Positions 42,901 through 53,388 of a stretch of DNA of 64,000 nt are shown piece after piece. Location of the stretch: positions 233,013 through 297,012 of the forward strand of contig VLTN01000047.1 in NCBI GenBank assembly GCA_008330645.1, read 5' to 3'. The first letter of the stretch is position 1. Each line of letters begins with the position of its first letter. The notes under the pieces are model-generated. The model worked only from the letters and a program-made list of their open reading frames with translations. It was not told where the DNA came from and did not search any database. The position numbers and the translations under genes were made by a program. The DNA is from Cafeteria roenbergensis (taxonomy: Eukaryota > Sar > Bigyra > Bicosoecida > Cafeteriaceae).

Positions 42901-45900
42901 CCACTCCCCTCTCGCTGGCTGCGAGCGGCCTGTCCGGCTGGAGCCTCCGCCGGCTCCTCTTCTCGCGGCTCAACGCCCGGCTCCTGCTGCTGGCAGAGCG
43001 GGCACGAGAGGATGGCGACATGGCCCTCACGGAGGCCTTCAAGCTCAAGCTGGCATTGCTCGACGCGGGTGCTGCTCCCGCAAAAGACCCCGCCGCTGGC
43101 TCCGGCGGCCGGCGCGCCCCGCTTCCCAGCGGAGCGCGCGAAGTGTGGGACATGCCGGCCCTTCCCGACCAGGACGCGGTGGCTGAGCTGCTCTCCGCCA
43201 GGCACGAGCGCCTGGAGGGCATGGAGCGCCGGCAAGCTGGCGTCGCGCTGGCCGCGAGCGCGGACATGCGGTTCCTGGCGGACGTCGACTCCGATGTGCA
43301 GAAGGCGCTAGACGCGACGTGGCTCGCTTCGGGGCCATCGAAGGAGCACAAGGGCCGCCGGGAGCGGCTTGAGGCCGAGCGGGCGGCGCTGGAGGCTGCG
43401 CGTGCGCAGTCCCGGAGGTTGCTCGAGCAGAGGCTTGCGAGGGCGGAGCTGCGGCGGGGGGAGATGCTGCTGACCAAGGAGGACGGAGCCAGGCTGCTGG
43501 CGGCGCAGTGGGTGCCGGCGCGGGCCGAGGACGAGGCCGTGTTCGTCGCTGGGCTGATGGGCATCGGGGCAGACCTGGCCGCGATGCCCCTGCGGGAGGC
43601 AGCGGCGCAGGCGGCCATGGAGGCCGTGAAGCTGGAGGCGGACGGCGCGGTTCTGCCCGAGACGGAGGGCGGCGAGTGGGCGGTGCTCCGCGGCGCGCTA
43701 GAGGCTGTGGCTTGCGAGCTGAGCGCGGAGGGGCGGCGGGAGGCAGCGGCTGGATGGCCCCTGCCCGAGGACCCGGAGGATGACGAGGAGGATGACGAGG
43801 AGGGTGACGAGGAGGCCGACGAGGAGGCAGCAGGTGACAGGGCCGGCGGCGACACGGACCCTGCTGACGTGGGCCCTGCGGCTGTTCCTGGCTCCCGGGC
43901 CCCCAGCGACCGCGGAGCGGTGGCGGACGGCGCTGCCACAGCACTCAGGGGCACGAAGCGCTTCGCTTGGATGTCCAAGCAAATGCTCCGCACAGCGGTT
44001 TCGCGCCTGCCTGAAATGCTGCAGTTCTGCCGCGAGCGCGCGTGGCGCGAGCTGTCGCGGAGCCGGGCGGTGGCGGTGCTGCTGAGACACGGAGCCCGCG
44101 TGGGGGGCGCCCCTCGGGCCGTTGCGACGCCGCTGCTGCTGGCCACGCTGTCCGGGAGCGTTGCGGTGGTGGCCACGCTGGCAGCCAACGGGGCCAGCCT
44201 GGCCCCCGGTGACGTGTCGACGCCGGGCTCGTTCGCCTGGGCGGCGGCGCACGCAGCGTCGCCGGCGCTGCTGCTGCTGGCGCTGCGGACGGCGGACGGG
44301 GGCGACATCTGCGGCAGCGAGTCCCTGGTGGCGGCGGCGCCAGCGGCGGCGCCAGGCCGTGCAGCTTGCGGGGCGTCCGCGCCGGAGGCAGGCACGGCGG
44401 CAGAGGGTCTTCCCCGCTTCGACGACGCCGTGTCCCGCCTTCGGCCGCGCAGCTCGACGACGCTTGTGGGCCTGCTCCCACTTCTTGCCGCCGGCGTGCC
44501 TGCCCGGCGCTGCCCGGAGAGCACCGACGCTGTCGTTCTCAAGGCGGTGGACGGCCGCGAGACGCTGGGCGAGCAGGCCGGCTTCGCGGACGGAGCGGGC
44601 CCTGAGGACGAGGAGTTCCGGGACCAGGCGGCCGGCGACGCGACGCCGGACCCCGAAGCACCGCTGCTGCGGCAGACGGCGTCGGCTCTGCTGCTCTGCG
44701 CCAGCCTCCCGGCCGGGTGGCCCGAAAACTCGAGCGCGGTCCCCGACCCGCCTGTGGCGGAAGCAGCGCCCGCTGTGTGGGCGGGGGGCGTCCGCACCGA
44801 CCCGCAGAGCCTGGCGCTGCTGCCGCTCAGCGTGGAGGAGGCAGAGCAGCGGATGAAGGAGGCGGAGGGCGGCGACGACGACGATGACGACGTGGAGCCC
44901 GTGCCGCCCACGCAGCCCGACCCAGGAGCAGCGACGCGGGCGCAGCCAGACGGCGCTGCTGCAGTCGCCGGCGACCCTACAGACCCCGACGAGGACCCTA
45001 CGGGTGCGGGGCAGGATCCGCGGCGAGCGGCCCCAGTGGCCGGGCAGGCAGCCACTTCTGGCAAGCTGCGGCCTGTCGCGGCGGCTTCAGCCGAGGCCGC
45101 CGCCCTGGCTGCCGCCGCCGCAGCGAGCGACGCGGTGCTGCTGGCCGCGGCCAACCGCCTGGACGGCGCGCTGGCGCTGGCGGCGCAGGTGTGCCGCGCT
45201 GACGTCCAGCCCACCGTGCTCGGCGCGGCAGGGCTCACGCTCACGGCCGCTCGGGCCGCCGTCGACTGGTGCTCTGAGGGCCTCGCTGGGAGGGTCTGCT
45301 TCCCTGCCGCGGATGACGTGGAGGCTCTGCCAGGGGAGGCGGCGCCCGTTCCCGTGCAGAGCCAGAAGTGGCTTGACGACACCTCGGCGCCAGGCACGCG
45401 CTTCTGGCTCGTGGACCCCTCCTTCGGGTTCACTCCGGAGGGGCTGCGGGAGGCTGTGAAGCAGCAGGCGGAGCAGGCTGGCTCTGCCGAGGCGCGGGGA
45501 ACGGAGCGGCCGGAGGCGATTCTCAAGTGGGTCCGGTCGGCGTGGAGCGTGTGCGCGGGGGAGGATATGGCCGAAGCTCTGCACATTGCCGCCAGACGCG
45601 GGAGCTCCGGCTGGCTGCTGGCGCTCGCGCCCGTGGCGGAGACGATGGAGACTCGCGTGGTGGCCGCTCGGCCGTTCCTTCCCAGCGACGTGCTGGAACG
45701 CAAGGCTGAGGACGTCCCCGCGTGGTACACCGACCCGCAAGCCCTGCCGGAAACGCAAGCTCTGCCGGAAATGCAGGCGGTTTCGCTGTCAGAGGCGGCT
45801 GCGCTTTCGGATGCGGCAGCGCTTGCGCCGGGAGTGAAGGGACAGGCCCTCATGGTTGCCAGGCTGGTTGCCATGGCACCGGGGCTGGTCGCCGCACTGG

Positions 45901-46127
45901 GCGATGCGTGGCGCGCTGCTCTCTGGAGGGACCTGGTCGCCGCCGCTGTGTCCAGCGAGGCTGAGGCGCAGTCGCCCGACGAGGACGACCTCGCGCCGCC
46001 CAAGGGCAGGTCCCTTTGCGGCGGCCCCTCCGCCTCGCGTGCCCCGTACGCGAGGGCGGAGGGCGAGTTGCTCGCCGAGCACCGGCAGCAACGCGGCTGC
46101 GACGTGGAAGCCTGCAGCGTTCAGTGA
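39927..46127 (+). CDS. Giant intronless ankyrin-repeat protein
   Basis: Single-exon frame of 2066 residues starting MDDAVAWQQQAVPFIGRAV; the frame is open further upstream, but that part is Arg/Ser-rich and unlikely to be coding. Scattered ankyrin-type hairpins are visible: near 748 (ERGVTPLMMAAVGG), 958 (LSPCHVAALLGNADALAALAARGA), 1401 (ATPLLLATLSGSVAVVATLAANGA) and 1883 (ALHIAARRGSSGWLLALAP), with other weaker ones near the N-terminus. Between them are long Ala/Glu-rich spacers, predicted coiled-coil (about 1150-1190) and acidic runs (DDEEDDEEGDEEADEE near 1285; DDDDDDVEP near 1650). No signal peptide or TM segment is seen, so it is probably cytoplasmic or nuclear scaffold. The 1297-residue open frame on the opposite strand is a Ser/Ala-rich shadow. 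Function unknown. Confidence 0.7.
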   Translation: MDDAVAWQQQAVPFIGRAVFGASALGFLHPEGPELYVAEGGGCSLVTSPNELWQAPQKHQQLANSLLAGLDAGFRDGAATVAALARPASDPRSLKALPELPEPDNARKRFERWALAASDGSRLAHVMTDAVDSVSPRGAAGMRLQLLRSLSWRPTCESTAPAAWLIPAPVAARAPPAFVFRSAQFGNNLCHIMALTGAVEPLLLALQSLREWRVQARLMERAAPLLIANGLLDPRFQEAQNPILGVLDLVKEQAAAASTAAKQAKVREEADSIRAKTVEVLEAAKRSADSRIEDMLRKAPLENEERAAREAASGPVVGFGAALGAVKELSTEDSLDSQGLSAMVTEAGPVVDVRSHFAQMSVAVRSAGGGSFKVPVAMVEAPSEDESEGRGSMGVLKPPPSSGPAASGSAPGEADLTGEPAAKLAWGDVVGALEIDKYVTDPSGSDSDSDSNSLSSEDASRRAPRPPRFWVQGGPDDPARPALQAAASVSAFFAASSAARTEAKSSQGVTAPDGVISPREAPSETGSMLAAAADDAVSVVSSIADGRAAPLAGAATAGEMDREDLMTRILDWVEATQDQDDVAREVSNGVSQPAYPDDFLPELFQAAFRREGAAPGAVDGAPPPPAAPSRPGHAEAVSEALAVLFARPDPPSASEVAAASAALGQAEFAMWVLNRHTDYCRAGSAWSQGGGAAAASAAGAASPVTAAAAEAGGDAGPAADAAEEASAPQLGMDRWWAVGQDPAEEVLGLASERGVTPLMMAAVGGSGSSTALVADMGPAFMTPARAAGQLVATSLEDIVAAAKRAATEQHVKAVVQAMAAAGQGGQSAAEPSVAEAFAAEPSLADAPVADFGQADSPSKVAFSEAEETKDDRGGDGGAATAAGAGAGTGLAPEDSQPWLRDTDTARQKVLLAAAPTSLGPVPSTVFGRKAKVLAELEGTDVTVNFAPPSTSLAEGRGLSPCHVAALLGNADALAALAARGAAVDAELPRSHATPLSLAASGLSGWSLRRLLFSRLNARLLLLAERAREDGDMALTEAFKLKLALLDAGAAPAKDPAAGSGGRRAPLPSGAREVWDMPALPDQDAVAELLSARHERLEGMERRQAGVALAASADMRFLADVDSDVQKALDATWLASGPSKEHKGRRERLEAERAALEAARAQSRRLLEQRLARAELRRGEMLLTKEDGARLLAAQWVPARAEDEAVFVAGLMGIGADLAAMPLREAAAQAAMEAVKLEADGAVLPETEGGEWAVLRGALEAVACELSAEGRREAAAGWPLPEDPEDDEEDDEEGDEEADEEAAGDRAGGDTDPADVGPAAVPGSRAPSDRGAVADGAATALRGTKRFAWMSKQMLRTAVSRLPEMLQFCRERAWRELSRSRAVAVLLRHGARVGGAPRAVATPLLLATLSGSVAVVATLAANGASLAPGDVSTPGSFAWAAAHAASPALLLLALRTADGGDICGSESLVAAAPAAAPGRAACGASAPEAGTAAEGLPRFDDAVSRLRPRSSTTLVGLLPLLAAGVPARRCPESTDAVVLKAVDGRETLGEQAGFADGAGPEDEEFRDQAAGDATPDPEAPLLRQTASALLLCASLPAGWPENSSAVPDPPVAEAAPAVWAGGVRTDPQSLALLPLSVEEAEQRMKEAEGGDDDDDDVEPVPPTQPDPGAATRAQPDGAAAVAGDPTDPDEDPTGAGQDPRRAAPVAGQAATSGKLRPVAAASAEAAALAAAAAASDAVLLAAANRLDGALALAAQVCRADVQPTVLGAAGLTLTAARAAVDWCSEGLAGRVCFPAADDVEALPGEAAPVPVQSQKWLDDTSAPGTRFWLVDPSFGFTPEGLREAVKQQAEQAGSAEARGTERPEAILKWVRSAWSVCAGEDMAEALHIAARRGSSGWLLALAPVAETMETRVVAARPFLPSDVLERKAEDVPAWYTDPQALPETQALPEMQAVSLSEAAALSDAAALAPGVKGQALMVARLVAMAPGLVAALGDAWRAALWRDLVAAAVSSEAEAQSPDEDDLAPPKGRSLCGGPSASRAPYARAEGELLAEHRQQRGCDVEACSVQ

Positions 46128-46420
46128 CGGGCGCGCGCCCATTCAACTTGTGTGGCTTGTGTGTGTTCGCATGGCGACGACGACAGCGCGCTCCTTTGCA
46201 TTTTTGTTGCGCTACGCCAGCACCAGCTTCCCCCCCTGACAGCGTTGCGTGGGGCTCGCAGCACGGGTGCCGGCGCATGACCTACACCGTGCACTCGCGA
46301 TCTTTGCGCCAGCAAGCATTGAGCCCCCCCGCCGTGGCGGAGCAGCGTTGTGACTCCGTGGATTGTCCACCCACCGCACTCGCCGAGGTCCCCTTCCAGG
46401 GCCTCGCTCCAGGTGCCGAC

Positions 46421-48608
46421 ATGGCCCACGTGGCAAGCGCCTCGGGTGCTGGCAGCGCCTCAGCTGCGGGCGAAGGGGCCGCTGCAAGCGGCGCAAGCAG
46501 GCCGGAAAGCTCGGCGCCGGTGGTGGACCGCTCCTCCGTGGAAGGCATCAAGGCCAGGTACCGCGGCAACGCTCTGATTGAGCGGCTGAGCTATCTTGGG
46601 GAAGTGGCCCCCGCCTCGCGGTCGTCGGCCATGGCTCTGGCTGCTGCCGAGAGCAAGGCTGTCGGATCAAACACTGGACTCTACGCGTCGCTGTGCGAAG
46701 CAGCGGGCACCGACCCCGATGCCGAATGGGTGTCCGCCACCAAGGCGCGCGTTCACACGCGGCAGGAAGCCCTGGAGCGGGAGCTGAACATGAAGCTCGC
46801 GGCGCAGGACCGCGACGCGATTTTCGTGAGTCGGCAAGTTCGGCACGGATCGGCCATCTGCTGTCCGCCCTGTTCTCGGTGCGGCTCGGGCCGCTGCGGT
46901 CGCGCTGGACCTCATTTAATATGCGACTGCGCTATTGACTTGTTGGTGTTTGGGGTGTGGGGGGGGTGCTGTTGTTGCTCCTGTTGTTCTGCCGCAGGAG
47001 GCGCACACGGCTGTCGCCAAGCATTTCGCCGACATCGGCAGCCCCAAGAGCTCCATCGCCTCGTTCATGCGCGCCCGCGAGTACTGCACGCCTAGCCAGC
47101 TGGTTAGCAACACAACGGATGCGGCCAAGGTCGCGCTGGGGGCGCAACAGGTCTCCAGCGTGGAAGGCATCATTCGCTCCACGCTGAGCGGCGCCACGCA
47201 CGCCACCCCGCAGTGAGTCACCGCCACGCGCCCCTGTTCGCACGACGAGGAGCACGCTCTGTGGCGCCTTTTGTCGCTGAGAAGCTCCCTCCTCCCCGCA
47301 GGCGCGCTGCTCGCTTCGCGGCCGCACCGCCCGGCTCGCAGGGGCTTCCATACATGTGCCGCCCCTTTCCCCGCGCCGCGCCCGAACGTGCGACCGCAGG
47401 GACCATGCCCTGCTTCACGCCGTGATGGGCGCTGCTCGCCTTCAGCGCGGCAACTTCGCCGGCGCGGCGCAGTCGTTTCTGGCCGCCGGCCCGGCGCTAG
47501 ACAGCTCCGTTTCCGACAGCATCCACCGCGATGATGTGGCGGTGGCCGCCACGCTGTGCTCGCTCGCGGCCATGGATCGGTCTCGGTGCATTCGCATGGT
47601 GAGGTCACCCCTGTCGCCCCGCCCAGCAACCGCGGGACTCGTGCCTCCCAGGCTCAAGCGCTCGCTTTGCAAGTCGCTCCGCGGTGCCCCAGCACTTGGT
47701 CGCTGCCTCCCTGACAGCGCGTCACGAACCATCCCATATGGCGCCGCGGCTGCCTTGGCTCGAGCAGCGAGCCTGCTTCGCCCAGTCCGGCGTGCCCCCA
47801 CCACCACCACCGCCGTGCCCACCACCGTGCCCACCGCCTCTTCCTTTCACCTGCCTGCTTCCCCCCCCCCCGCATTCCCCGGTGCGTGTCTGGTTGCCGG
47901 GCTGCAGACTCAAGAGTCCATCGACTTCCGCCGCACGGTTGCCGCTGTGCCGGACGCCGAGGCGCTGGCGGCTGACTACGCCCGCGGCCAGTTCGGCGCG
48001 GTGATCCGCGGTCTGGATGCCATCGAGGTGAGCGACGACCAGCGCTGTGGCTGCTGCAACTTCTCCCTGCAACAGCTCCCCCCCCCGCTCCGACCCACAC
48101 TGCCTGCGCCCTCGATCGCCCAGTCTCCACCCCGCTCCGCTCCACCCCGCTCCGCCCACCCCGTCCCCTCCGCGCCCCTGTCCTCCTGCTGCAGCCGTCC
48201 TTGACCCACGACGCCCTGATCGGCCCGCAGTGGTCTGCCCTCAAGCACAGCATCATCTCCCGGGTGGTGTCCGACGCCGTTGCGCCTTACGCGCGAGCCT
48301 CCATCGCGGCAATGAGCAAGCGCCTGAGCCTCCCCGAGGCGCAGCTGAGCGACGTCGTCGTCTCCCTCATCGCCCGTGGGTTGCTGCCCGCGAGGCTGGA
48401 CGCTGCCGGCGGTGTTATTGTCGCCAGGTACTCAGAGCAGCGGCCTGCCGTCTTTGCCGAGGCCACCGCGCTCGCTGAGCGGATGGCTCGCGAAACCAAG
48501 CAGACGCTGCTGCGGGCGAGCATGGAGCAGCACCACCTCGCGGTCAAGCCCCCCAAGAACCGCAGGACGGGCCTTCCGGTCGGCATGGCCGAGGGGTTGG
48601 AGGTCTGA
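46421..48608 (+). CDS. CSN1: COP9 signalosome subunit 1 (CSN1/GPS1)
   Basis: Five exons (46421-46825, 46998-47212, 47400-47598, 47908-48027, 48195-48608) give 450 residues in frame throughout. The RPN7 domain is recognisable: IKARYRGNALIERLSYL, EWVSATKARVHTRQEALERELN, HTAVAKHFADIGSPKSSIASFMRAREYC, RLQRGNFAGAAQSFL. The PCI domain follows: YARGQFGAVIRGLDAI, RVVSDAVAPYARASIAAMSKRLSLPEAQLSDVVVSLIARGLLPARLD, matching CSN1 rather than proteasomal Rpn7 by its RYRG...REYC pattern and total length. CSN removes NEDD8 from cullins and so controls cullin-RING ligases. An in-frame ATG at 46277 could add 48 residues; I prefer 46421 because the protein from there aligns well and the extra part has no homology that I know. 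Confidence 0.88.
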
Positions 48609-48918
48609 TGCCGGGCGCCGACTTGCGCCCTGCTTGCCGGCGGCAGGCCTGGAGGGCCCCCGGCGCGCTCGCGCGTGCGTTCGCGTGGTTGAGAAAGTGC
48701 ATGTGACCGCTTGAAGCGACATCCCTAGCGGGGGCAGGCCGCGGCGCGGCGGTGGCGCGGCGGCAAAGCACGTGCACCCGACCTTGAGCAGCCATGGACG
48801 CACGGCCAACACGCACAATACCAAACGCGCACGCCATATCGCCGCCCGCCCGCCCCAAGGCCACGGAAACAGTGAGAGGGGGGACTTCGGGAGCAGGGGC
48901 GACTGGGCGGGGCGTCGG
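48609..48918. other. Convergent intergenic region, no feature seen
   Basis: 310 bp between the 3' ends of CSN1 and the LC8 gene. It presumably contains both 3' UTRs; no repeat or signal was recognised. Confidence 0.45.
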
Positions 48919-49236
48919 TCAGGCCTTGAAGAGCAGCACGGCCTTATCGCCGTAGTAAAAGAAGCACATCCGCCTCGACTCGTGGGTCACGAGGGAGCCG
49001 AAATGCTTCCCCATCACGCAGTGCCAGTGCCTCCCAAACGTCTCGTTGAACTTGTCCCGCACAGCCGCAACCGCGGCGTCGCCGTCCGCCTGCCAGTCGG
49101 TGATCTTGTCGATTTCCAGCTTGGACTGCTCCACGGCCATCCGCAGCATGTCGTCGGGCATGTCCGCGGGCCACAGCACCTTGGCCCCCCACATGGTGCG
49201 CCACGCCTCGCTCGCCGACTCCTCGTCGCCTGCCAT
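48919..49236 (-). CDS. DYNLL: LC8-type dynein light chain
   Basis: Single-exon frame; from 49236 it encodes 105 residues, from the internal ATG at 49194 it encodes 91, closer to the 89 of animal LC8. The core is unmistakable: ADMPDDMLRMAVEQSKLEIDK, FNETFGRHWHCVMGKHFGS, VTHESRRMCFFYYGDKAVLLFKA, corresponding to the LC8 dimer strand and peptide-binding groove (WHCxxGxxFGSxVTHE). LC8 is a dimerising hub for dynein and many other partners, and flagellar dyneins contain it. The frame remains open upstream to 49551 but that part is low-complexity. Its 5' flank is the 308-bp gap before the 3' end of the phosphodiesterase gene. Confidence 0.9.
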   Translation of the reverse strand: MAGDEESASEAWRTMWGAKVLWPADMPDDMLRMAVEQSKLEIDKITDWQADGDAAVAAVRDKFNETFGRHWHCVMGKHFGSLVTHESRRMCFFYYGDKAVLLFKA

Positions 49237-49544
49237 GGCCGCCTGCGCAGTGCCGGCGATGGGCGCAGGCCGCCCCAACGGCACCGCACCAGGCTCTGCC
49301 GCCGGGCGGCAACTGCGCGCGCCGCCTGCACCGCTGCTCGCCGGCGCTCGCCACTCCGGCACCGCCCTGTGCCGCGTGGCGCATGAGCGGGCAAGGGCGC
49401 AGCACGTGCGTTTCGCCATTGCCGCTTGGTCTGAGGTGCGTCGTTGAGTCGCGGGCGGCGCACATACCTGATACAGCTCAAAGCCACGCACGCAATGCAC
49501 TTCTTGCCAATGGAAGCATTCCCGCCCCCTCGGGGTCAAGACAC
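49237..49544. promoter_or_regulatory. Short upstream region of the LC8 gene
   Basis: 308 bp between the 3' end of the phosphodiesterase gene and the LC8 start, both on the minus strand. It must hold the LC8 promoter and the phosphodiesterase 3' UTR. No motif seen. Confidence 0.35.
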
Positions 49545-52500
49545 CTAGCAAAGCGCTGCGCTCCGCACGTCCTCCCTGAAGGGGTCTTCGAAACTCGCGC
49601 CTGGCCTGGGCTCCCCTGGCGTGAACTCGAACCAGTCGCCGTCGCAGGGCTCATCGTCGCGCTCGCCGCGCAGCACCCGCGCCTCGAAGTAGCTGTGGTT
49701 CTCGTCCAGGGCTGTCCTCCACTCGTCGCTGTAGTCGTCGACCAGCTCGCTGAGCGCCGCGAAGAGCGGCCTCACGATGAACGAAATGAAGCCAATTTGG
49801 CACTTGGGCATGCTCCGGTTGGTCCGGTCGAAAAAGGTCGACACAGGCAGCCCCTCGTGGCGCTCGCAGTCGCCCACGTGGTAGAACTCGCTCATGCACC
49901 GGGCCGCCCACTTGCGGTACACCGCCAGCGGCTTCACGGGGTTGCTGACGTCCGCGGCATGCAGCGTGAGCTTAGCGATGACCATGGAGTGCTGCTGCAG
50001 CTCCGCCACGGGGGCCGACACCACCGAGAGGCGCGCCTTGCGGGCCCCGCCGCGCTTGTTGGCGTCGCCAGGCGCGGAGGCGGCGGACTTGCCGCCGAAG
50101 CGGTACCGGGCGGCGAGACTTGCGCCGATGGTTGCAGCAACCGCGCTGCCCACGGCAGAGCTGCGCCGAGGGGACCCCATCGCGGAGGTCGCGTCGTCTT
50201 CCACGCTTGCCTCCGAGGGCACTGCCAGTGCGAGCTTGGCAGCTTGCGGCGTCTGGGTCCTTGACCTCCCCGCGGTGGCGGCAGCAGGGCCCGACACGCC
50301 GAACCCGAGCGAGATGGCCCCAGACTGCTGGTTCCTCCGCAGGGTCCGCGCCTCTGAAATCACGCTCGTCCGCTCGGCGTGGTACCGCCGCACGATGGGC
50401 AGCACGTTGACCTCGAACTCCTCGAGCGCCTTGAAGTGGAACCGCATGTCGGTGGCAAGCACAGTCTCCACCATCGCCTCGCGAAGCCGCCGCTGCTGGT
50501 CTGGCGAGAGCGCGTCCAGCAGGTCCAGCTCCCCGTTGCCCGACCGCATCAGCGCGTACGCCTCCGACACGTGCATGCTCTCAAGCACGGATATGTCGTT
50601 GTAGCGCAGAGCCAGGGGGGAGTGCAGCTTCGCGTGGAGCGCGTTGTTCAGCCCGTCGTGGCGGAAGTCGTGCAGAGCCGCCCCGAGCAGGATGGCGAGC
50701 CGGTGCTCGCGCCTCATCACCCCGTGCAGGTGGGGCGAGAGCAGGACGCAGTGCGCCGTGTACATCACGTCGATGGCGTGGGTGGCGCTGTGGTACGGGT
50801 TGGACAGGTAGCCGTCCGCCAGCCGTCGCAGGAACGGGATCGATCGCGACTCGGGCAGCAGCAGCGAGTCCAGCGCCTCGCCGTCGGGCAGCGCGGCGGG
50901 GCTGGCGGAGGCTCGCCTTGCTCCGCTGCTGGCTCCGCCAGCCGCGTCGCCGCCCTCGTGGGTCACGTCGACGCTCCGCCGCAGCGAGACTGCCGTCATG
51001 GCGATGCGAGCGGCGGCAGTGGCATCCTCAGGGAGCTCGCCTGTGGCCAGGAGGAACCCGTGTCGGCGCAAGAGAACCGATCCCAGGAACGGCAGAGCCA
51101 GCCGGTGCATCCCCTCCAGGCCGTCTCCACCGCCGCTTCCAATAGGGCTGGGCATTCCCGGGACGGAGACGGCTGCAGGCGGGGGACGAAGCAGCCGCGC
51201 GGTGCCGGGGGCATCGTCGGTGGCTCCCGTGTGGGGAGGGCTCGTTGTGGACCCCGACCCCGCGCCAGTCTCGTGCCGCCCCCCGCCGCCCCCGGCTGCG
51301 GCTGAGCCGGCCGCAGCGGCCCCGCCCCTCATCCATGCCCCGCCGGTCGCACCGGAGGCTGCGGCCATTCGATGCCGTGCTGCCTGCAGGCCCGCCGGGA
51401 ACGTCACCGCTGCCTCCAGGCTCAGCACGTCCAGGTCCCACTCCCCCACCTCCCCCACCATGTCGAGGGCCACCGTCCGCTGCGCCTCTGAGAGCGAGGG
51501 CGCCACGTCGGCCAGGTACCGGCTGGCATGCTCCACCTGCTTGCCCACGGCCTCGCTGGCGATGCGGCCGGTGGCGCTCAGGAGCCGGTCCACGGCGCTG
51601 ATGCCCATGCGAAACCGCGACTGCGGCAAGGAGCGCGGGGACCCGTGGCTCGCAGCCGAGCTGGCTTCCGCGAGGAGAGACGACGCCAAGGCGCCTCCTC
51701 GCGGGCTGGTGCGCGCAGTCTCCATGTCCGCGACGGCCTTGGCGGCGGCGGCGACTTCCTTTTGCAACGCTTGCCGCTTCGCCGAGGCGGCTGCTGCGGC
51801 GAGGGCGCGTGCAGCGCCCGGCGAGCCTGGGGGCGCCGTCCCGCCCTCGCCGCCACTGGCGGCCCCGGAGGCGGGGGCGCCCTCCGCGGGACACTGGCCT
51901 CCCGTAGCGGGGCCAACCGCCCGCGGCGAGCTGGTCTTTGCACCGGACTCCAGGCCCCGCGACGTGTCCCTGGCACGAAGCAGCGACCGGGCCGGGCTGT
52001 CCCCCTTGGGCGAGAGGGCCCCGGCGCCACCAGCAACACGAGAGCTAGCGCGGGCGCGGTGCGAGGGTGTTGCGGCTTCGTCCGCAGCGGCAACGTCTGC
52101 GGCGCTCAGCTGCTTGGTTGACGCGAACTCGTCCAACACGTAGTTTGCAATGTCGGCGTCCACTGCATGCCCCTTGGTCATGCTGGTGGCCGACCCGCGG
52201 CGAGCGCGGCCGGCCATGTCACCTAGCTGGCGCAGCGTGTCGCGGTTGGCAGCGGCGGCGGAGGCCTGGTTCGCCGCGCGCTTGAAGGACGAGAGCTCCA
52301 GCAGGCTCGACACCGACTGCAGCAGCCCCTGCAGGTCCGTGGCGCGCACCATCACCATCGCGTGCGACCGCTCGCTGGTGAAGTCCGCATCGCTCCGGGC
52401 ACTCTGCGGCGTGGGCGGGGAATGGGCGCGAACGCGAGCAGCAGTCGCCGCACCCGTCAGGGCCGAGCAACTCGAGGGGTCCCTGCGCCGCCCACGGCAC

Positions 52501-53019
52501 CCGTTCGACGCGTGGCACGGCGAGGTACAGAGGTGCTGCATGCCGTGCTGATTCGCGACTGCCCTGGCTCGCGCTGTCGATGCGCCGCGCAGCCGCGAGC
52601 GCGTGTCCTCACCGTCGGCACGTGAGCGTCAATGCGCTTCTGCAGTTTCGTGTCCAGCCTATCCAGCCCCGCTCGGAGCACCGGAATAACTGCGGCACAT
52701 CGAAGACGCAAGCCGGCCGAGAGGGGACGGACGTGGCGGAGCCTCCGGGCCCGGCGCGGCCTCGGGGAGTTGCGACGCTCAGCGAAAGAGAAACGGACCT
52801 GGCCGCCGGGACGTCAGTCAGAGAGACGCCCCCGCGCTGACGCTCGCGGGTCCGCGCGCGAAAGGGGGGCTCACGGGAGGATATGGCCTCGTCCTTGATG
52901 CGCCCCGGCGCGCGGAGGATGGCAGGCACGCGAATGGGCGGGGAAGGCGCAAGCCGGCGCTCGGGCTCTCGCGCTGGCCGAACCGCTTGCGCGCCCGGCG
53001 CCGACGAGCACAGCCCCAT
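49545..53019 (-). CDS. Class I cyclic nucleotide phosphodiesterase with N-terminal acylation motif
   Basis: Three exons (53019-52875, 52689-52613, 52403-49545) give 1026 residues; the two small 5' exons are found by phase and by the helix they complete (DEAISS/IPVLRAGLDRLDTKLQKRIDAHVPT). The N-terminus MGLCSSAPG fits N-myristoylation at Gly2 with palmitoylation at Cys4, which would place the enzyme on a membrane. The PDE catalytic domain spans about 580-960: YHSATHAIDV near 608, the metal motif HDFRHDGLNN (HDxxHxxxxN) near 648, ETVLATDMRFH, HAADVSNPVKPL near 890, and STFFDRTN...QIGFISFIVRPLF. It hydrolyses cAMP and/or cGMP; specificity cannot be read. The middle (about 130-560) is Ala/Ser/Gly-rich with no GAF or PAS domain seen. 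An insertion of about 100 residues, rich in Ser/Ala, lies inside the catalytic domain before HAADVSNP. Confidence 0.88.
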
Positions 53020-53388
53020 GCTGCCAAGCGAGCGATGAGCACGCGCGCTGCGCCGTTTACCCGGGCCCCGGCTGGCGTCCCTGCGCGTCGGCGCCGCTGG
53101 CCAGCCGCGAGCGCGAGCACGGTGTGAGTCGCTGACAGCCGCTCGGAGCCTGGAGTTGCTCTACTCAGCGCGGCTCAGCGCCGGGCTCCCCCACAGCGTG
53201 GCTGGCGGGCACGCGCCTGCCACCCTGGGCAGCGCGGAGCAGCGCTTGGGGCTGCCCGGCCTGGCATCGCGCGGCGCTTCGGGGTGGCCTGCTTTGGAAG
53301 CGGCGCCTCAGGAGCGGGCACTCGGCAGCGGGAGCGCCACGACAGCTCCACACCAGCCGAAAAAAACGAGGTTGCAGCCATCGATTCG
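53020..53388. other. Intergenic region between phosphodiesterase and lipase genes
   Basis: 369 bp upstream of the phosphodiesterase start and downstream of the lipase stop. It should hold the phosphodiesterase promoter. No motif or gene recognised. Confidence 0.4.

Noticed and set aside
42110-46003. 1297-residue open frame on the strand opposite the ankyrin gene
   Set aside because: Ser/Ala/Arg-rich with no domain, exactly antiphase to ankyrin hairpins; typical high-GC shadow.
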